Shown piece by piece: positions 34,101-45,004 of a stretch of 64,000 nt of DNA. The stretch's first letter is position 1. Each line of letters opens with the position of its first letter. A program made the position numbers and the translations under genes. This stretch comes from Quercus robur. Its lineage: Eukaryota; Streptophyta; Magnoliopsida; Fagales; Fagaceae. Below the pieces are notes generated by a model. That model had not been told where the DNA came from, did no database searches, and worked only from the letters and a program-made list of their open reading frames with translations. The DNA is taken from contig NC_065539.1 of the NCBI RefSeq assembly GCF_932294415.1, positions 49,123,501-49,187,500 of the forward strand, given 5' to 3'.

Positions 34101-35028
34101 TCATTATGTTGGGAACTCCTGCCATGGTGGGTGCTTCGGATTGAGTACTATGAGAACAATTAAACTGTTTAGAAGAACTTGGAAGATTCAATTCCAAGCT
34201 TTTGATTTCTGTTTTAGATTGAATTTGGGTGGAATTATAGGAGCTCCCACTTGAGGCCCCATCACCCACAAAACTACTCAAGGGATCTCCATCCATTGCA
34301 CAAGCATGTGAAACATTCATATCACAAATCAACAAGCACCACATTGCATCCCCTGTGCTGAAGAAAGGCCTAACCTCTCGAAGAACACAAACCAATTCTG
34401 CCAATACATACTTCCCCAGCTGCTGTAAATCCTCGAAATAGTGCTCCCTTGAAGGATCAATTTCTTGGCCACTTCTAAGAAATGCTAAAGCATTATCCAC
34501 TATATTTGACACTGTGTCTTTACACCCATAACAAAGGCCAGACCTTAAGATAGCCTTTGTAGCAACTTCTTCAGTGTAACCAAAAGCAATGATTTTTTTT
34601 ATTGCACTCTTGAAAATGGCGTCTAAATTGCTTAAAACAAGTTCTTCAAGCTCAGCTTCCGTAAGATCACTCCAATCAGCATCTTGGAATTCATCTGCCT
34701 CTAATTCTTCTCTAGGCCGGCTAGGCCCAACTTCAGTTGCACCTGCAGCACTAGACAATCCAAGATCAAGTTTCAACCCATCAGAATGATTTTGGTTAAC
34801 ACAACACAGATCACAGGCACTTAATTGTCCATGACCTGGGGCAATGTCAAATTTCTCCGCTGAAAATTCATAACTTGGGCATTCATTTTGAGGCGACAAG
34901 ATAATCTTATTTGGGTCACCACTTAAAGGCGGATCAGCCCGAAATTTCCTCTTATTTCTACTCCCCTTTTCTTGTATAGAAACTGAAGAAGACACCTGAC
35001 AATTAACTTTAGCAACCATTGATGCCAT
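28179..35028 (-). CDS. RF298: RF298-like RING-finger E3 ubiquitin ligase, complete
   Basis: Predicted E3 ubiquitin-protein ligase of the plant RF298/MND1-interacting protein 1 family. Two coding exons join in phase: 32881-35028 (716 codons) and 28179-28721 (180 codons plus stop), 896 residues in all. In order: a basic N-terminus; a conserved acidic [15 protein letters not shown] block (about 117-131) running into a UBA-like helix region with [16 protein letters not shown]; a low-complexity Ser/Asn-rich middle; a coiled coil from about 570 to 790 rich in Lys/Glu; and a C-terminal C3HC4 RING at about 842-885 ([24 protein letters not shown]). The start at 35028 gives MASMVAKV, as in relatives; a longer frame upstream lies before a probable 3' splice site at 35034. 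The single 4159-bp intron holds a MULE-like element, an L1 and a direct repeat. Target proteins are unknown. Confidence 0.9.
29209..29654. mobile_element. MULE-like element with ~140-bp inverted ends and an internal third copy
   Basis: Inside the RF298 intron. The left end begins gcaaaaatacaaattacac and the right end is its imperfect inverse (ggtgtaatttatatttttgc), with similarity extending about 140 bases. A third, direct copy of the left arm starts near 29413. No coding frame. The right end abuts the A tail of an L1, so the right target duplication could not be identified and the superfamily is tentative. Confidence 0.5.
29655..31943 (-). mobile_element. 5'-truncated L1-type LINE in RF298 intron
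   Basis: Minus-strand frames, broken by stops and shifts, give an L1 ORF2 3' part. Reverse transcriptase enters at [20 protein letters not shown] near 31920. It continues through [36 protein letters not shown] and [20 protein letters not shown], then the zinc knuckle region [20 protein letters not shown]. The 3' UTR ends ttacttatc and an A tail (T run at 29655-29667). It lies in the same orientation as the host gene. The 5' end lacks endonuclease and ORF1. The target duplication was not found. Confidence 0.85.
32602..32872. repeat. Direct repeat of ~70 bp next to the RF298 splice donor
   Basis: Copies at 32602-32672 and 32802-32872 share taatggttaaat, ttaagttttggca-type and tggtagtttatcat blocks, with a 130-bp spacer between. 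This resembles the ends of a small retroelement or solo repeat. The second copy ends only 7 bases before the first base of the intron donor side (32880), so the repeat nearly touches exon 1. Confidence 0.6.
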
Positions 35029-35705
35029 TTTCAGCTGCACAAAATAATATCTTTCAATACATTGATCAAGCCTATCTATCATCATCTATCTATCAATCCC
35101 CAATGAGTCAATGCAACACTAAAACACTGATTAACCAACACTATCAAACCCATTGAAAAATAAAAATAAAACATTAAAATTAACATTGGTATCAGAGATT
35201 CACAATCCCAAGTCATAAGATCAGCTTCTCATAACAAAAATACAAAAAATCGACAACTAAAACAGATTGACCATTGCATGCAGCAAGTACTAGAAAACAT
35301 ACCTATGAATCCCAGTATCAAGAAAAAAACGATAATCAAGATTCTGCAACCAAAAAAAAAAAAAATCCAAAATTAGTTCTTCCCAGAAACGAAACAATAT
35401 TCAATCATCAATGCATTTACAGACATACACAGTTGCCAAAAATATCAAAATTCAAAGAATCCACACGAATTTCTATACAAATCTAAATTTTGAAACCAGC
35501 CCATAGATCAATAAAGCATCAAATAAAGTTCCCAAAATCCATATATATTTGTAGCCACTGTCAAATATTATTGGAAGATCCTCAACAGCAGTTCGAGAAT
35601 TTTGAGGTTTTATAATCAGAATATCAACGATCGATACGTACCAGATTGGAGCTAATGTTCAACAAATCGAAGTTACGAACAACCTTAGAACATCGGATTG
35701 TCAAA
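35029..35705 (-). other. RF298 5' UTR with probable leader intron
   Basis: An acceptor-like tgcag at about 35035-35038 lies 6 bases upstream of the ATG. A strong donor (ctg/gtacgt) lies at 35642/35641. A noncoding leader exon from 35642 to roughly 35705 followed by a 600-bp intron is therefore likely. The transcription start was not placed. Confidence 0.45.
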
Positions 35706-38700
35706 AGGGAAAATTTATTTGCTATTTTTTTTTCCTTTATTTTCTTTTTATGTTAAGCTCTTAATAAAGAATTGAACTCTCTCTTCACTCTCTCTCTTAT
35801 ATTTTTTCGGTTAAGGGATTTTTTTATTTTTTATTTTATTTTTTTTTTTGTTAAAATCAAGTAACCATGGTTATCCAAATATGCCTCCCAAAGATAACCA
35901 TGGTTGATTAAAATTAGACATCTACCTCACTTTTTTTTTTTTTTTTTTGATGAATAATTTCTCCTTTCAAGAAAAAAAAAATGTGATAATTTTTTTTTTT
36001 TAGTTCATTCTTGTGCCACCTACCCTCATATAATTCTTTTTACAAATTGAATGATGGTTCTCATTTTTCTTTTTTCTTTTTTCTTTTTTTCTATTGTGAA
36101 TATATTCAAGTTAAGAAAAAGAGAAGAGGGGTCGACCTAGTCCATTTCCAACCTCGAAGAGAAAAAATTGGGAGGAATATAGGAGATGGGAAGAATTTCA
36201 TCCCAATTACAAAATATTGCCTAATGGGCTACATTATCGGTTGAAAATATCAACATCTTAGTACTCATTTGGTTTAGTTGAAAAATGTTAATCAACTTAA
36301 AAAACATTTTCAATGTAATAGTAAAATAACCTCTCGTAAGACGCAAATTGTTATACCCTTACCTTAGTCCACAACAAATCCTCCCCCCCCCCCCCCCCAC
36401 CCCCCCACCCCAAAACCATGATTTAGCTACAATCCACCTCTCTTTATCTCATGATCCACCCCCATCATAAATTGACCCACCCTTGCTATGCAACCCACCT
36501 TTTCGCAAATCCACCCACTTGTTAGTATGGGTGCATTTTCCAAACACTTTGTTTATTGTTGCTAGTCCTACATTGGTTTGGATTGAGCTTCCTTTTGTGA
36601 TTATAAGCCATTGTAAGTCTCTAATAATATCTTAACTTCTTAATATATTATGCTTAGTGTGGACTTGGGCCTTATAAATATCACACACATATGCATCGCC
36701 CTACCCTATTTCATCTCACACTTGAAAGTCGATGCTACAGTACGAACTAGTGGGTTGATTGGCTAAGAGAGCCATTCAGACCAAGCTTTACTCCAAGTGG
36801 CACTCGAACAAGAGAGTCATTCGAACCGAGTTCTACTTTAAGTGGCATTAATCAACCTTTAAAAACAATGCTTTTGCAATGTGATTTTATAAGCAATATG
36901 AGCTCATTCTAAACTTTTATTCATTTTTTGTTCTTGCTAATTATTGATTATTATTCGGGTTATTATTTGTTATATCAAGCTTGTTTATCCACTAAAATGT
37001 TTCCAACACCACTCCCATTGTCCCACAATCTGGTTGAAAACTCGAGTTTCGGGTCAAAATAGCATTAGATTACATTTTGGAGCCATCCTTCAAAAATTAC
37101 AAACTTAAGATTGTAATCATTTGCCGAATTTGTTGCTAACAAAGCAACAAAAGATTCACTTGCGGCTTGCCTAAGTAATCGAAGGGGGTCGACTACCTTT
37201 TTTTCTTTTCTTTTTTTTTTAATAACAAGGGGTAAAAATACTTGAACGTGCAAAAATAATATCATCCATATCACTGCTGCATATATAACAGCCAATATTC
37301 TCCTTTTTGGTCCGATAGCACATCAAAATTAAATTTGTTAATGTACTGATACAATTTTATCAGATGTCTATGAAAGGGAATTTAATAGTTTATGAAAATT
37401 TAGGCACCTACTCTCTCTTGGATTCTATTTCGTATTGTTAATAAATGGATTAGTAATGTGAATGTCACATAACAAACCAGTGCAAAACAATTTGGCAATC
37501 TTCCTTTAATCCAAGTGTGTATTTTGTGCATGTGTGTGCATTTGGTAAGGGTGAGAATAAATTGTGAACCAATCTTTTTTAGGAAATTGGAATTCATCTA
37601 ATTATCATCTCCAACACCATGAATCTTCATAACAACAACCAAAAAAAAAAGCTAAAAAATAACTCCAGCCTCATTATAAATTTGTTATTTAGAACAAACC
37701 AACATGGCCAAGGATTTTTCTTTTTCTTTTTCCCAATGGTTTATAGATCTAATGGCATTTGCATTGTTTGTAATGGAAGAACAATTTAGGAATCCTAATC
37801 TAAGGGTTAAGACAGAGACTCTTATAACATTGTGCAAAACAAAACAAAAAAGAAGAAGAAAAGAAAAGGACCATTTTCTGTTTTATGCACAAATGTATGG
37901 ATGTGAGTGCATATATATACGTGTGGACATGATATTACATTACAATGACTTCAGTGAGTTTTCATTTCATGCTCTTTGTGGTTTTTTATGGAATTTTTTG
38001 TCAGAGAATGTCATTGCAATAAAAGTCTAAAAACCTAATTGCATATGAACACGCAACAAGGCACCATCTCCCATTTCTATTCTCCCCTAAAACCCTTCGT
38101 TTCCTTGTCAACAAAATAGACCTTCTTATGCATCATCTAAAGAAATTTATTAATCTGTCACCCTCTTATTATGGTGTCAAACATATTTTATATGCTTCTC
38201 TTCACATTAAAATAAAAATTAAGTCAATACAATGACTCATTGCTTTGTATGATTAAGCGATTGGTGTTGTCTATAGGAAAAAAGGAAAGGGTGAGATGCT
38301 TGCTCTTTGCTAGCAAAAAGATTGATGGGAAATCAAGTGGTACCACCCATTAGAAAATAGGCTAAATAGCATTGGCAAGTGGAATTTTGTGAAGAGCACA
38401 CTTCTTCTCCAAGATAGAAGGAATAATTTCTTTCTCCTTTGATCTTTCATTGGTTCAATTATTCAATCACATATTATTGAAACAATTTCTTGAGATGGTA
38501 AGATATGAATAATGGCCAAGAGCTTTATAGATTAATTAGCACCTCTTAACGAATATATCTGAGATTTTTTTTTTTTAGAAGAAGATATCTAAAATTTAAA
38601 TCTCTCATCTCCAAATTATCAAATTCTAAAATTAAAAAAAAAAATTGTAATAGTTAATAATCACTTTTACATAAATCTATCATTAACATCATTTTATTAT

Positions 38701-39753
38701 CAGTCATTTACAATTAATCATCTTTAAAAATGATACAAAAAAGATGTGACAAAAGTTGTCTTACTAGTAGGGCTATTCATTCAACTTATCAATTGTAAAA
38801 GGAGTCAAGATTCTTTGCCCATTCTTAAAGTCACACAAATTCTCAATTGGATTTGCATATAAAATTGTAATTCACTTTTTTTAATTTTTTTTTTAATGTA
38901 GGAGATGAAATAAAAGTATAAGAAAGTTTGTTGTGCTTATAAATTGATGAGATTTAAAGCTCAAACTTGCAATTAGATTATGTGTTTAAAGAATCAAACT
39001 TTGCAACGATCTTCATCAAACCAATAATGTGGCTAAGAAACTAATAATTAATATCCAATTCAGACATTGGTATTTCTTTTAAATCAATATTTTCTCTTTA
39101 ATTCTAACTATGGACACAGGTTAAATATGAATCCTTAATCGATGGCAACATATAATATCTATCTTCTTCTTTTTCGGGTAATAAAAATGTTTAGGAGGTG
39201 ATGGTGACAACTCCTACACACCTAAAGCAACACGAAAAGAGATAAACACTAATGTGCTTATTAGTATAAATAAGAAAAACTCAAATCTTAGACCTATTTC
39301 CTATTGGTTCAAGGCCTAATCATATATAATATCTATCATGCCATCGTTGAACTATACTAATGTTAAATTTTTATATTCTTGTTTTTCTTATCGTATTCAC
39401 TCAATTTTTTTTTTTTTTAATTAAACAAAATATTTAACCACCTACCCTAGTTGGTTGCCGCACAAGTTTGGTTCCTTTGAATAAACAAGAATAAACATCA
39501 TACGAAAAGGTCATCTCCCTAGTACTCTCTTGACTCTTCCTTTCTTTATTATCACTTTTGAAAATTAATTAATTAAATAATTAAATTGGCAATGGCTTAA
39601 GTAATAATTAATAATTAGTACTTAAAAAAAAAAAAAAAAACAAGGGTCCCACATTGTACCACGCGGTCCACATCCGACCAAAAGAAAAGAAAAAAAACAC
39701 AACAATTACAAAGCCAAAGTGCAAAAAAAAAAAAAAAAAAAAACAAAAAAAAC
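35706..39753. other. 4 kb intergenic region without recognised genes
   Basis: AT-rich, with poly(T) and poly(A) runs, a C-rich tract at about 36379-36411 and no frame with a recognisable product. The bases just before 39754 should include the promoter and 5' UTR of the twin-CX9C gene. Short frames such as 36011-36244 and 37704-38030 are low-complexity and unsupported. Confidence 0.45.
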
Positions 39754-40692
39754 ATGGAGCAAAAGGCACCCCAAATAGAGCCACAGTCCCAGAAGGCAAG
39801 TCTTCATCAGAGTGACGCAGATGATGATGATGAGAACGTGAAACAGCTCAATGAATGTTCTTCTCTCTACTTGTCCTTGCAGGTAATTTTCTTCATTTTT
39901 GAAGTTTCATCTTAAACCCTAAACCCTGAACACTATTTACTTTAGGGCTACTGTGATTGATTTGAAGAACCCATTTTTTTTTTATCCATGATTTGCAGGA
40001 TTGTCTTATTAAAAGTAATAGAAATTGGAAGTCTTGCCAGATGGGTATGCGTTTTTTTAAGTCTCTATTCTCACTCTCACTCTCTTTTTTTTTTTTTTTT
40101 TTGTGGGTTTAATTTCCTGTTTACAAGTATATTAGGGTTATGAGAATTATGAAGAATTTGGACTTTATTCTCTCTTTTGAGTTCATTGCAGAAAGAGCGA
40201 AAATTTAATGTTGAATTTCTTTAGTTTTATTTTTTGCTTATACACTATTGGTTCTGAAGTTTAAAGTTTAAAGTTTAAAGGTGATCACTAGTCTGTTAGA
40301 CGATTTGTCCAAATTAAAAACTGACATGTCATTTCATAAGGAGTAAAAACGATCACTTTTAATTTTTTAGGACTAAAAACGGTCACTTTAAGTTTGTTAG
40401 GGACTAAAAGCAATCATTTTAAACTTTAGGGACTAAAATTGCCCTTGCGCAAAGCCGCTAACGTTTAGAGACTAACCATGTATTTTGGCCTTTTTTGGGG
40501 TATTGGTAATTTGGTATGAATTCCCATTTGAAAATCTGGGAAATTTCTTGTTTTTGTATTGATGCATTCTATTGGTTTTTTCCATTCACTGTGCTTGCTT
40601 TCTTATTGAAGTACTTTTGTATTTCTATGTTGTTAAAATATTTGGCAGAAGTTCAAGCTTTGAAGGCATGCAATGAAAGAAGGAAAAAATGA
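39754..40692 (+). CDS. COA4: COA4-like twin-CX9C mitochondrial protein, complete
   Basis: A 72-residue CHCH protein resembling cytochrome c oxidase assembly factor 4, expected in the mitochondrial intermembrane space and imported by the MIA40/ERV1 disulfide relay. Three exons: 39754-39882, 39999-40044 and 40649-40692, all GT-AG and in phase, too small for a single open frame to reveal. After an acidic DADDDDEN stretch (21-28) come two CX9C helices: Cys35 and Cys45 (ECSSLYLSLQDC), then Cys56 and Cys66 (CQMEVQALKAC). The linker NRNWKSCQ parallels the QDWRQCQ-type linker I recall from animal COA4. The protein ends NERRKK. Other small CHCH proteins are possible, but the linker and second helix favour COA4. 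Intron 2 contains a short tandem repeat with a ggactaaaa core near 40345-40440. Confidence 0.85.
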
Positions 40693-42540
40693 CAAAGGGA
40701 ACTGAGAATTTTTGCATAAAAGAGCTGGACTCTGCGGATTAGCACCCTGACCATATATTTGAAGTTTTGGTTTCTATGGTTGATTGAACAGAACCATCTG
40801 TCATGTTCTGTGATTTTTAAGTTTTTGTTGATGATTCTTCAACAAATTCATCTTATGATGGATTGTTCTAAACACTTGTCTCCGAATTATTGACCGGTTG
40901 CTAGATTGTAGTTTAGTTTAAGGCAATTTAAAGGGGGAATGAATGAACTTTTGAAATGCAACTTTGATATATTCGAACTTTCTTTTTTGTTTTGATAAAT
41001 TGATATATTCGAACATTTTACTGAGCTCTTGGCTTCTTCATTGTACTCATGCTTAATTTAAATATGTTTTCATTTAGTTGTTGTGAGATTTTATCACTTG
41101 GCACTTGATCTTTTCCAAGAAATAATGTTATAAAGTTATTGTCAGGAAATATAGCTCACGCAAATGAAGGAAGATAAAGTTTTGCTTATCTGTTCGCGGG
41201 TTTTTTACTTTTCATGACAATATCCTAATTTCTCTTGCAATTGGTAAGTACTAATGATTTCATGAATGGCCTTTGTACAAATTGATTGTTTTGCATCGTG
41301 GTGTTTGTACTTTATAGCCAAGGGCTGCTTTAAATTACATGTGAAATGCAATAGGGATCTTTACAATTAGTATGTCTGATTTCAATCTACTTCACTGAGT
41401 GTGTACTTGAATCTAATATGATCAGGAAGATGACAATAAAGCTAGTTGATGAATAAAATAATTTTTTAGAGGAAGAACTGATGAAGGTAGAATCCGCAAA
41501 AGGAATAGTAGGTTTGAGTATCATAAGTAGAAAATGGGTTTGTCAATGGTTTTTTTAAGAGAAAAGGTCACATCTGTCGCATCCTCCAAAGGAGTGATAG
41601 GTTTGAGGGTATCATTAGGAGAATATGGTCTTGTTTTAATTCCATTTTCACTAAATAAATGAAGAGATGTTGCCCTTTGTGCTCCTGTATAGATGGTGTA
41701 TATTTCCGCCTTTATGTTGTCACTACCAGTGAGCAATTTAATCATTGAATATGAGGTTTGCAGCACCTTGTACTTGTTGGTCATGAACCATAGCCGAGAG
41801 TCCAAGGAACAGAGCCACTCCTATTGGCTGGCGGAGTGGTACATCCACCCAAACTCGGCTTGCACAAGAAAGGGGCCACTTCTTTCAGCTCCGGAAAAAT
41901 AAAGCAAACCATTGCATGAATTCACCTGATCAAACTCAGAACTAGGCAGGTTATTTTCTGCTTCTAACCTTGTTCTCTTGACTTGAATAGGAGCTCCTCA
42001 TGTCTTTTACATGGGACAAATATAGTTTTCACAATTCATTTATTTAGGAGAGAAAAGATGGGGGAGAGATGGGGGGTAACGGTCAAGATGTCAATAGCTT
42101 ATTGTAAGGTGAAGTTGAGTCAAGTGAGGATGTGAAATCTGATAGATGCCCAAATGAGCCAAGTATTAAAATTTCAAGATCGGTTCATTTTTTTTACCCT
42201 TCACAAATATATGTTAATAATTATTAATGAAATTATATTTAGTTCAATCTGATAGAATGATTTTTGTTTATGAATTTATGAAAATTAGATTCACAAGCGT
42301 TGCAATGTTATAAATTATATATTAATTTTTACTATGAAATGGACTATTTATATTATTTATAAATTACAAATAATAATTCAATATCTTATAAACTTATTTA
42401 TTAATTTAAAATCTTAAGTTAAATAAGTTCATTTTTATACATGTGTATATATATAACACACAAAATATTATATGTACTAGAATCAAATCCCACACTCTAA
42501 GCTTGTTCACAAACATATTATTATGTTTGAGTTTAACTTA
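40693..42540. other. Intergenic, nothing recognised
   Basis: Begins with the 3' UTR of the COA4-like gene. Opposing short frames at 41521-41805 (minus) and 41693-41902 (plus) have no recognisable product and no splice context. The rest is AT-rich. Confidence 0.4.
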
Positions 42541-42549
42541 TTTAATAAT

Positions 42550-43593
42550 GGCAAAAATGCAAAACTGATCCTCTATCTTTCAATTTTTTTCATTTCAGTT
42601 TTCTAACTTTCAGTTTTGTCATTTCAGTCCTCTAACTTTTAATTGTTGTCAATTTAATACGCCGTTAAACTCCAGTTATATCTTGCTGTTAATTGAGCCA
42701 AAAGTACGTCGTTTTGGCTCTTTTTTTTTTTTTTTTTTAATAAATTTCGGAATTTAAAGAAAATTTAAAAAAAAAACTGATATTAAATAATAATAATAAT
42801 AAAAAAAAAAAATGAGCCACGCCCAAATCACTCGCTGGTAAATTTCCTACACACTTCTCAAACTCAAACCAAATCCTCCACATTGTAAACCCAATACACA
42901 ACAACAACAAAACTCCCACTACCACTTTCAGGAAACTAGCTACTCATCAATCTCTCACAAAAAAGTTTCAGCTTTCTTTCCACCATTTCATGCCAAGATT
43001 CAATCTTTCAACATCCCATCTCTTCCAATGTCCAAGAACACTCCTAAAACTGAAGAAGACAATGGATCTGACCCTGACCCAAGATTCAATCTTTCAACAT
43101 CCCGTCTTTAGCAAAACCCATGAAACTGCCACACCCACAAAAATGCTCTGTCTGCCCTCTATTCAGCACTCTCCTCCTCATAGTCTTCGCTGCCACCGTT
43201 AGCTTCTGCGCTGTGCTTCGCCGCGCCGACGTCAACGTCAACCTTAGCGCGTGGTCCTCGCAGAAGAAAACCCATGTCCTCAACTTCAACTCCACTGAGG
43301 TTTTATCGGTATTGGTTGCAGTTTCGAACTGGGTTTTCATAACATAAATGTTTTCTTTTTCTTTTTTCTTTTTTTTAATTTTCTTTAAATTTCGAAATTT
43401 ATTAAAAAAAAAATAAATTTAAAAGCCAAAATGGCATAGTTTTGGGTTAGTTAACACCAAAACATAACTGAAGTTTAACGGAATACCAAATTTACAACAA
43501 TTGAAAGTTAGAGGACTGAAATCACAAAACTGAAAGTTAGAGGACTGAAATGAAAAAAATTAAAAGTTAGAGGGTCAATTTTGCATTTTTGCC
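42550..43593. mobile_element. Long-TIR Mutator-like element (MULE 2) with perfect 9-bp target duplication
   Basis: A 1044-bp element of the same family as MULE 1, with ends GGCAAAAATGCAAAACTGA and the inverse. It is flanked by perfect 9-bp direct repeats tttaataat at 42541-42549 and 43594-43602. The inverted repeats are about 170 bp. Between them lies a GC-richer insert of about 500 bp (42810-43345) with UTR-like CA-rich sequence and an ATG-led frame. No transposase is present, so it is non-autonomous and fits the definition of a Pack-MULE. Confidence 0.8.
43120..43347 (+). pseudogene. Captured gene fragment inside MULE 2
   Basis: A 75-residue frame beginning MKLPHPQKCS with a strongly hydrophobic segment (LFSTLLLIVFAATVSFCAVL, about residues 11-30), then LRRADVNVNLSAWSS and a stop after SNWVFIT. 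This looks like the N-terminus of a type II membrane or secreted protein: cytosolic tail, signal anchor, lumenal start. The frame ends close to the right inverted repeat, consistent with capture of a first exon. The parent gene was not recognised. A 23-base sequence (agattcaatctttcaacatc core) occurs twice upstream, at about 42994 and 43082. Confidence 0.45.
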
Positions 43594-43602
43594 TTTAATA
43601 AT

Positions 43603-44610
43603 CGAGTCTAAAATTAAGCTTGCTTGATTTATTTGTTGAGTCATTTGCTAAATAAACAAACATGATAATTGTTGTTGAAGTCAAATCCAAGCTATTCATA
43701 AATAGATCGTTCATTTACAGCCTTATAAGAAGGTGGCATGTGTTGGAGAAATATATATGTGCATGGACTTGTTTGTTCGCATTCAGCCATTCTATTCCTT
43801 ATCTGCTGCTGCTTATTTGAATGCTTGGGGGCTCTTTTTCTGTTTTTGTGGTACATTTCTTTTCATTCACCAAGGTTACTTCAGAAAGGACTGAGTGTAG
43901 GCAAAGATGTAACAGGAAACTAGAATCTCTGGTCAAAGGGTCTTTCAGAGAAATTTTGCCGCGAGTCTTGTGTCCGTTAAAAACTAGAATCTCTGGTAAT
44001 AGTTTAGACAGAGAGTAGGAGCATAACTCCACCTGTTAACTTGCTAATAGAATTAAGGCTCAGTTGGTTTTCTAGATGCTTTCAAGGGCTGATCCTTGCT
44101 ATCTGTCTCTATTTGGGAAGTGCATTTTGCACGTTTTTCAAACGTCCTGTGCACTATTGACATGACTTATTAGTACCTTTATTTAGCATTTTTTTATTCT
44201 TTAAAACTAGGTCCTACGGTATTATTTACATTTTTAAAAATTATTTTACTACAGTGTTTTTAGTTTTTAGCATTCAGCAATAAATGATATCCAAACATAC
44301 TCTTTATGTAAACGTGATTGGCCAGTTGATAAAATTTATAATCCCGTGGTAGTATGCTCATAAACCCATATGGATATCCTGTAGTAGATAAATGATCCAT
44401 ACCAATTCCATTTACCAGAAGATTGATGAATTTCTTCTTAGTTAATTGTCTAACTAGTTTCAATAAATAATCGGACAACAAACTCATAAAAAAATAAAAT
44501 AAAATAAATTGGACAACAAGCATTCTCTACTTCCCAGTTCTAAATGCTCCTTTTAAGAAGAAAAATATAAAAAAATTGGACATGCATACAAGTAAAAATG
44601 CATTTCCACA
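43603..44610. other. Intergenic with a possible MITE
   Basis: A MITE-like segment at about 44110-44300 starts with ctatttgggaagtgcatttt and ends tatccaaacata, an imperfect inverse, but no target duplication was resolved. A 15-base direct repeat (aactagaatctctgg) occurs at about 43919 and 43982. No gene is supported. Confidence 0.35.
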
Positions 44611-44972
44611 AATAAATTTCATGGTGCAGGCCTAACTGGCATTCTCTTAAAACTACCTACAAAGCCATGTAATGAGACAAACAAAGGGTTTATAAGCATG
44701 AAATCGCAATTAGTCATCGTTCCATCATTCCCTGCCCAATACATTGTTCTTTCCAGTTTGCATAAACGACATAACCCAAAGATTGTACACAATAAATTTC
44801 ATGGTGCAGGCCTAACTGACCTTTTCTTAAAAACTACCAACAAAGCCATGTAAAGAGACAAACAAAGGGTTTATTAGCATGAAATTGCAATCAGTCATCG
44901 TTCCATCACTCCCTGCTCAATACATTGTTCGTTCCAGTTTGCATAAACGACATAACCCAAAGGTTGTACACA
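44611..44972. repeat. Tandem duplication of 180 bp beside MSRB
   Basis: Two adjacent units, 44611-44790 and 44791-44972, each starting aataaatttcatggtgcagg and ending near gttgtacac, about 95% alike by eye. It lies 33-394 bases beyond the MSRB stop codon, so it probably overlaps the 3' UTR or polyadenylation region of that gene. Confidence 0.9.
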
Positions 44973-45004
44973 ATATGCATATTCATCTCTACACCATAAA
45001 GACT

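Noticed and set aside
36379-36411. C-rich tract as a possible regulatory or structured element
   Set aside because: It is a simple C run with A interruptions in gene-free DNA; no motif or partner sequence supports a function.
41521-41902. Overlapping opposite-strand frames with non-repetitive translations
   Set aside because: No recognisable domain, no splice-site extension and no consistent reading direction; base composition explains them.
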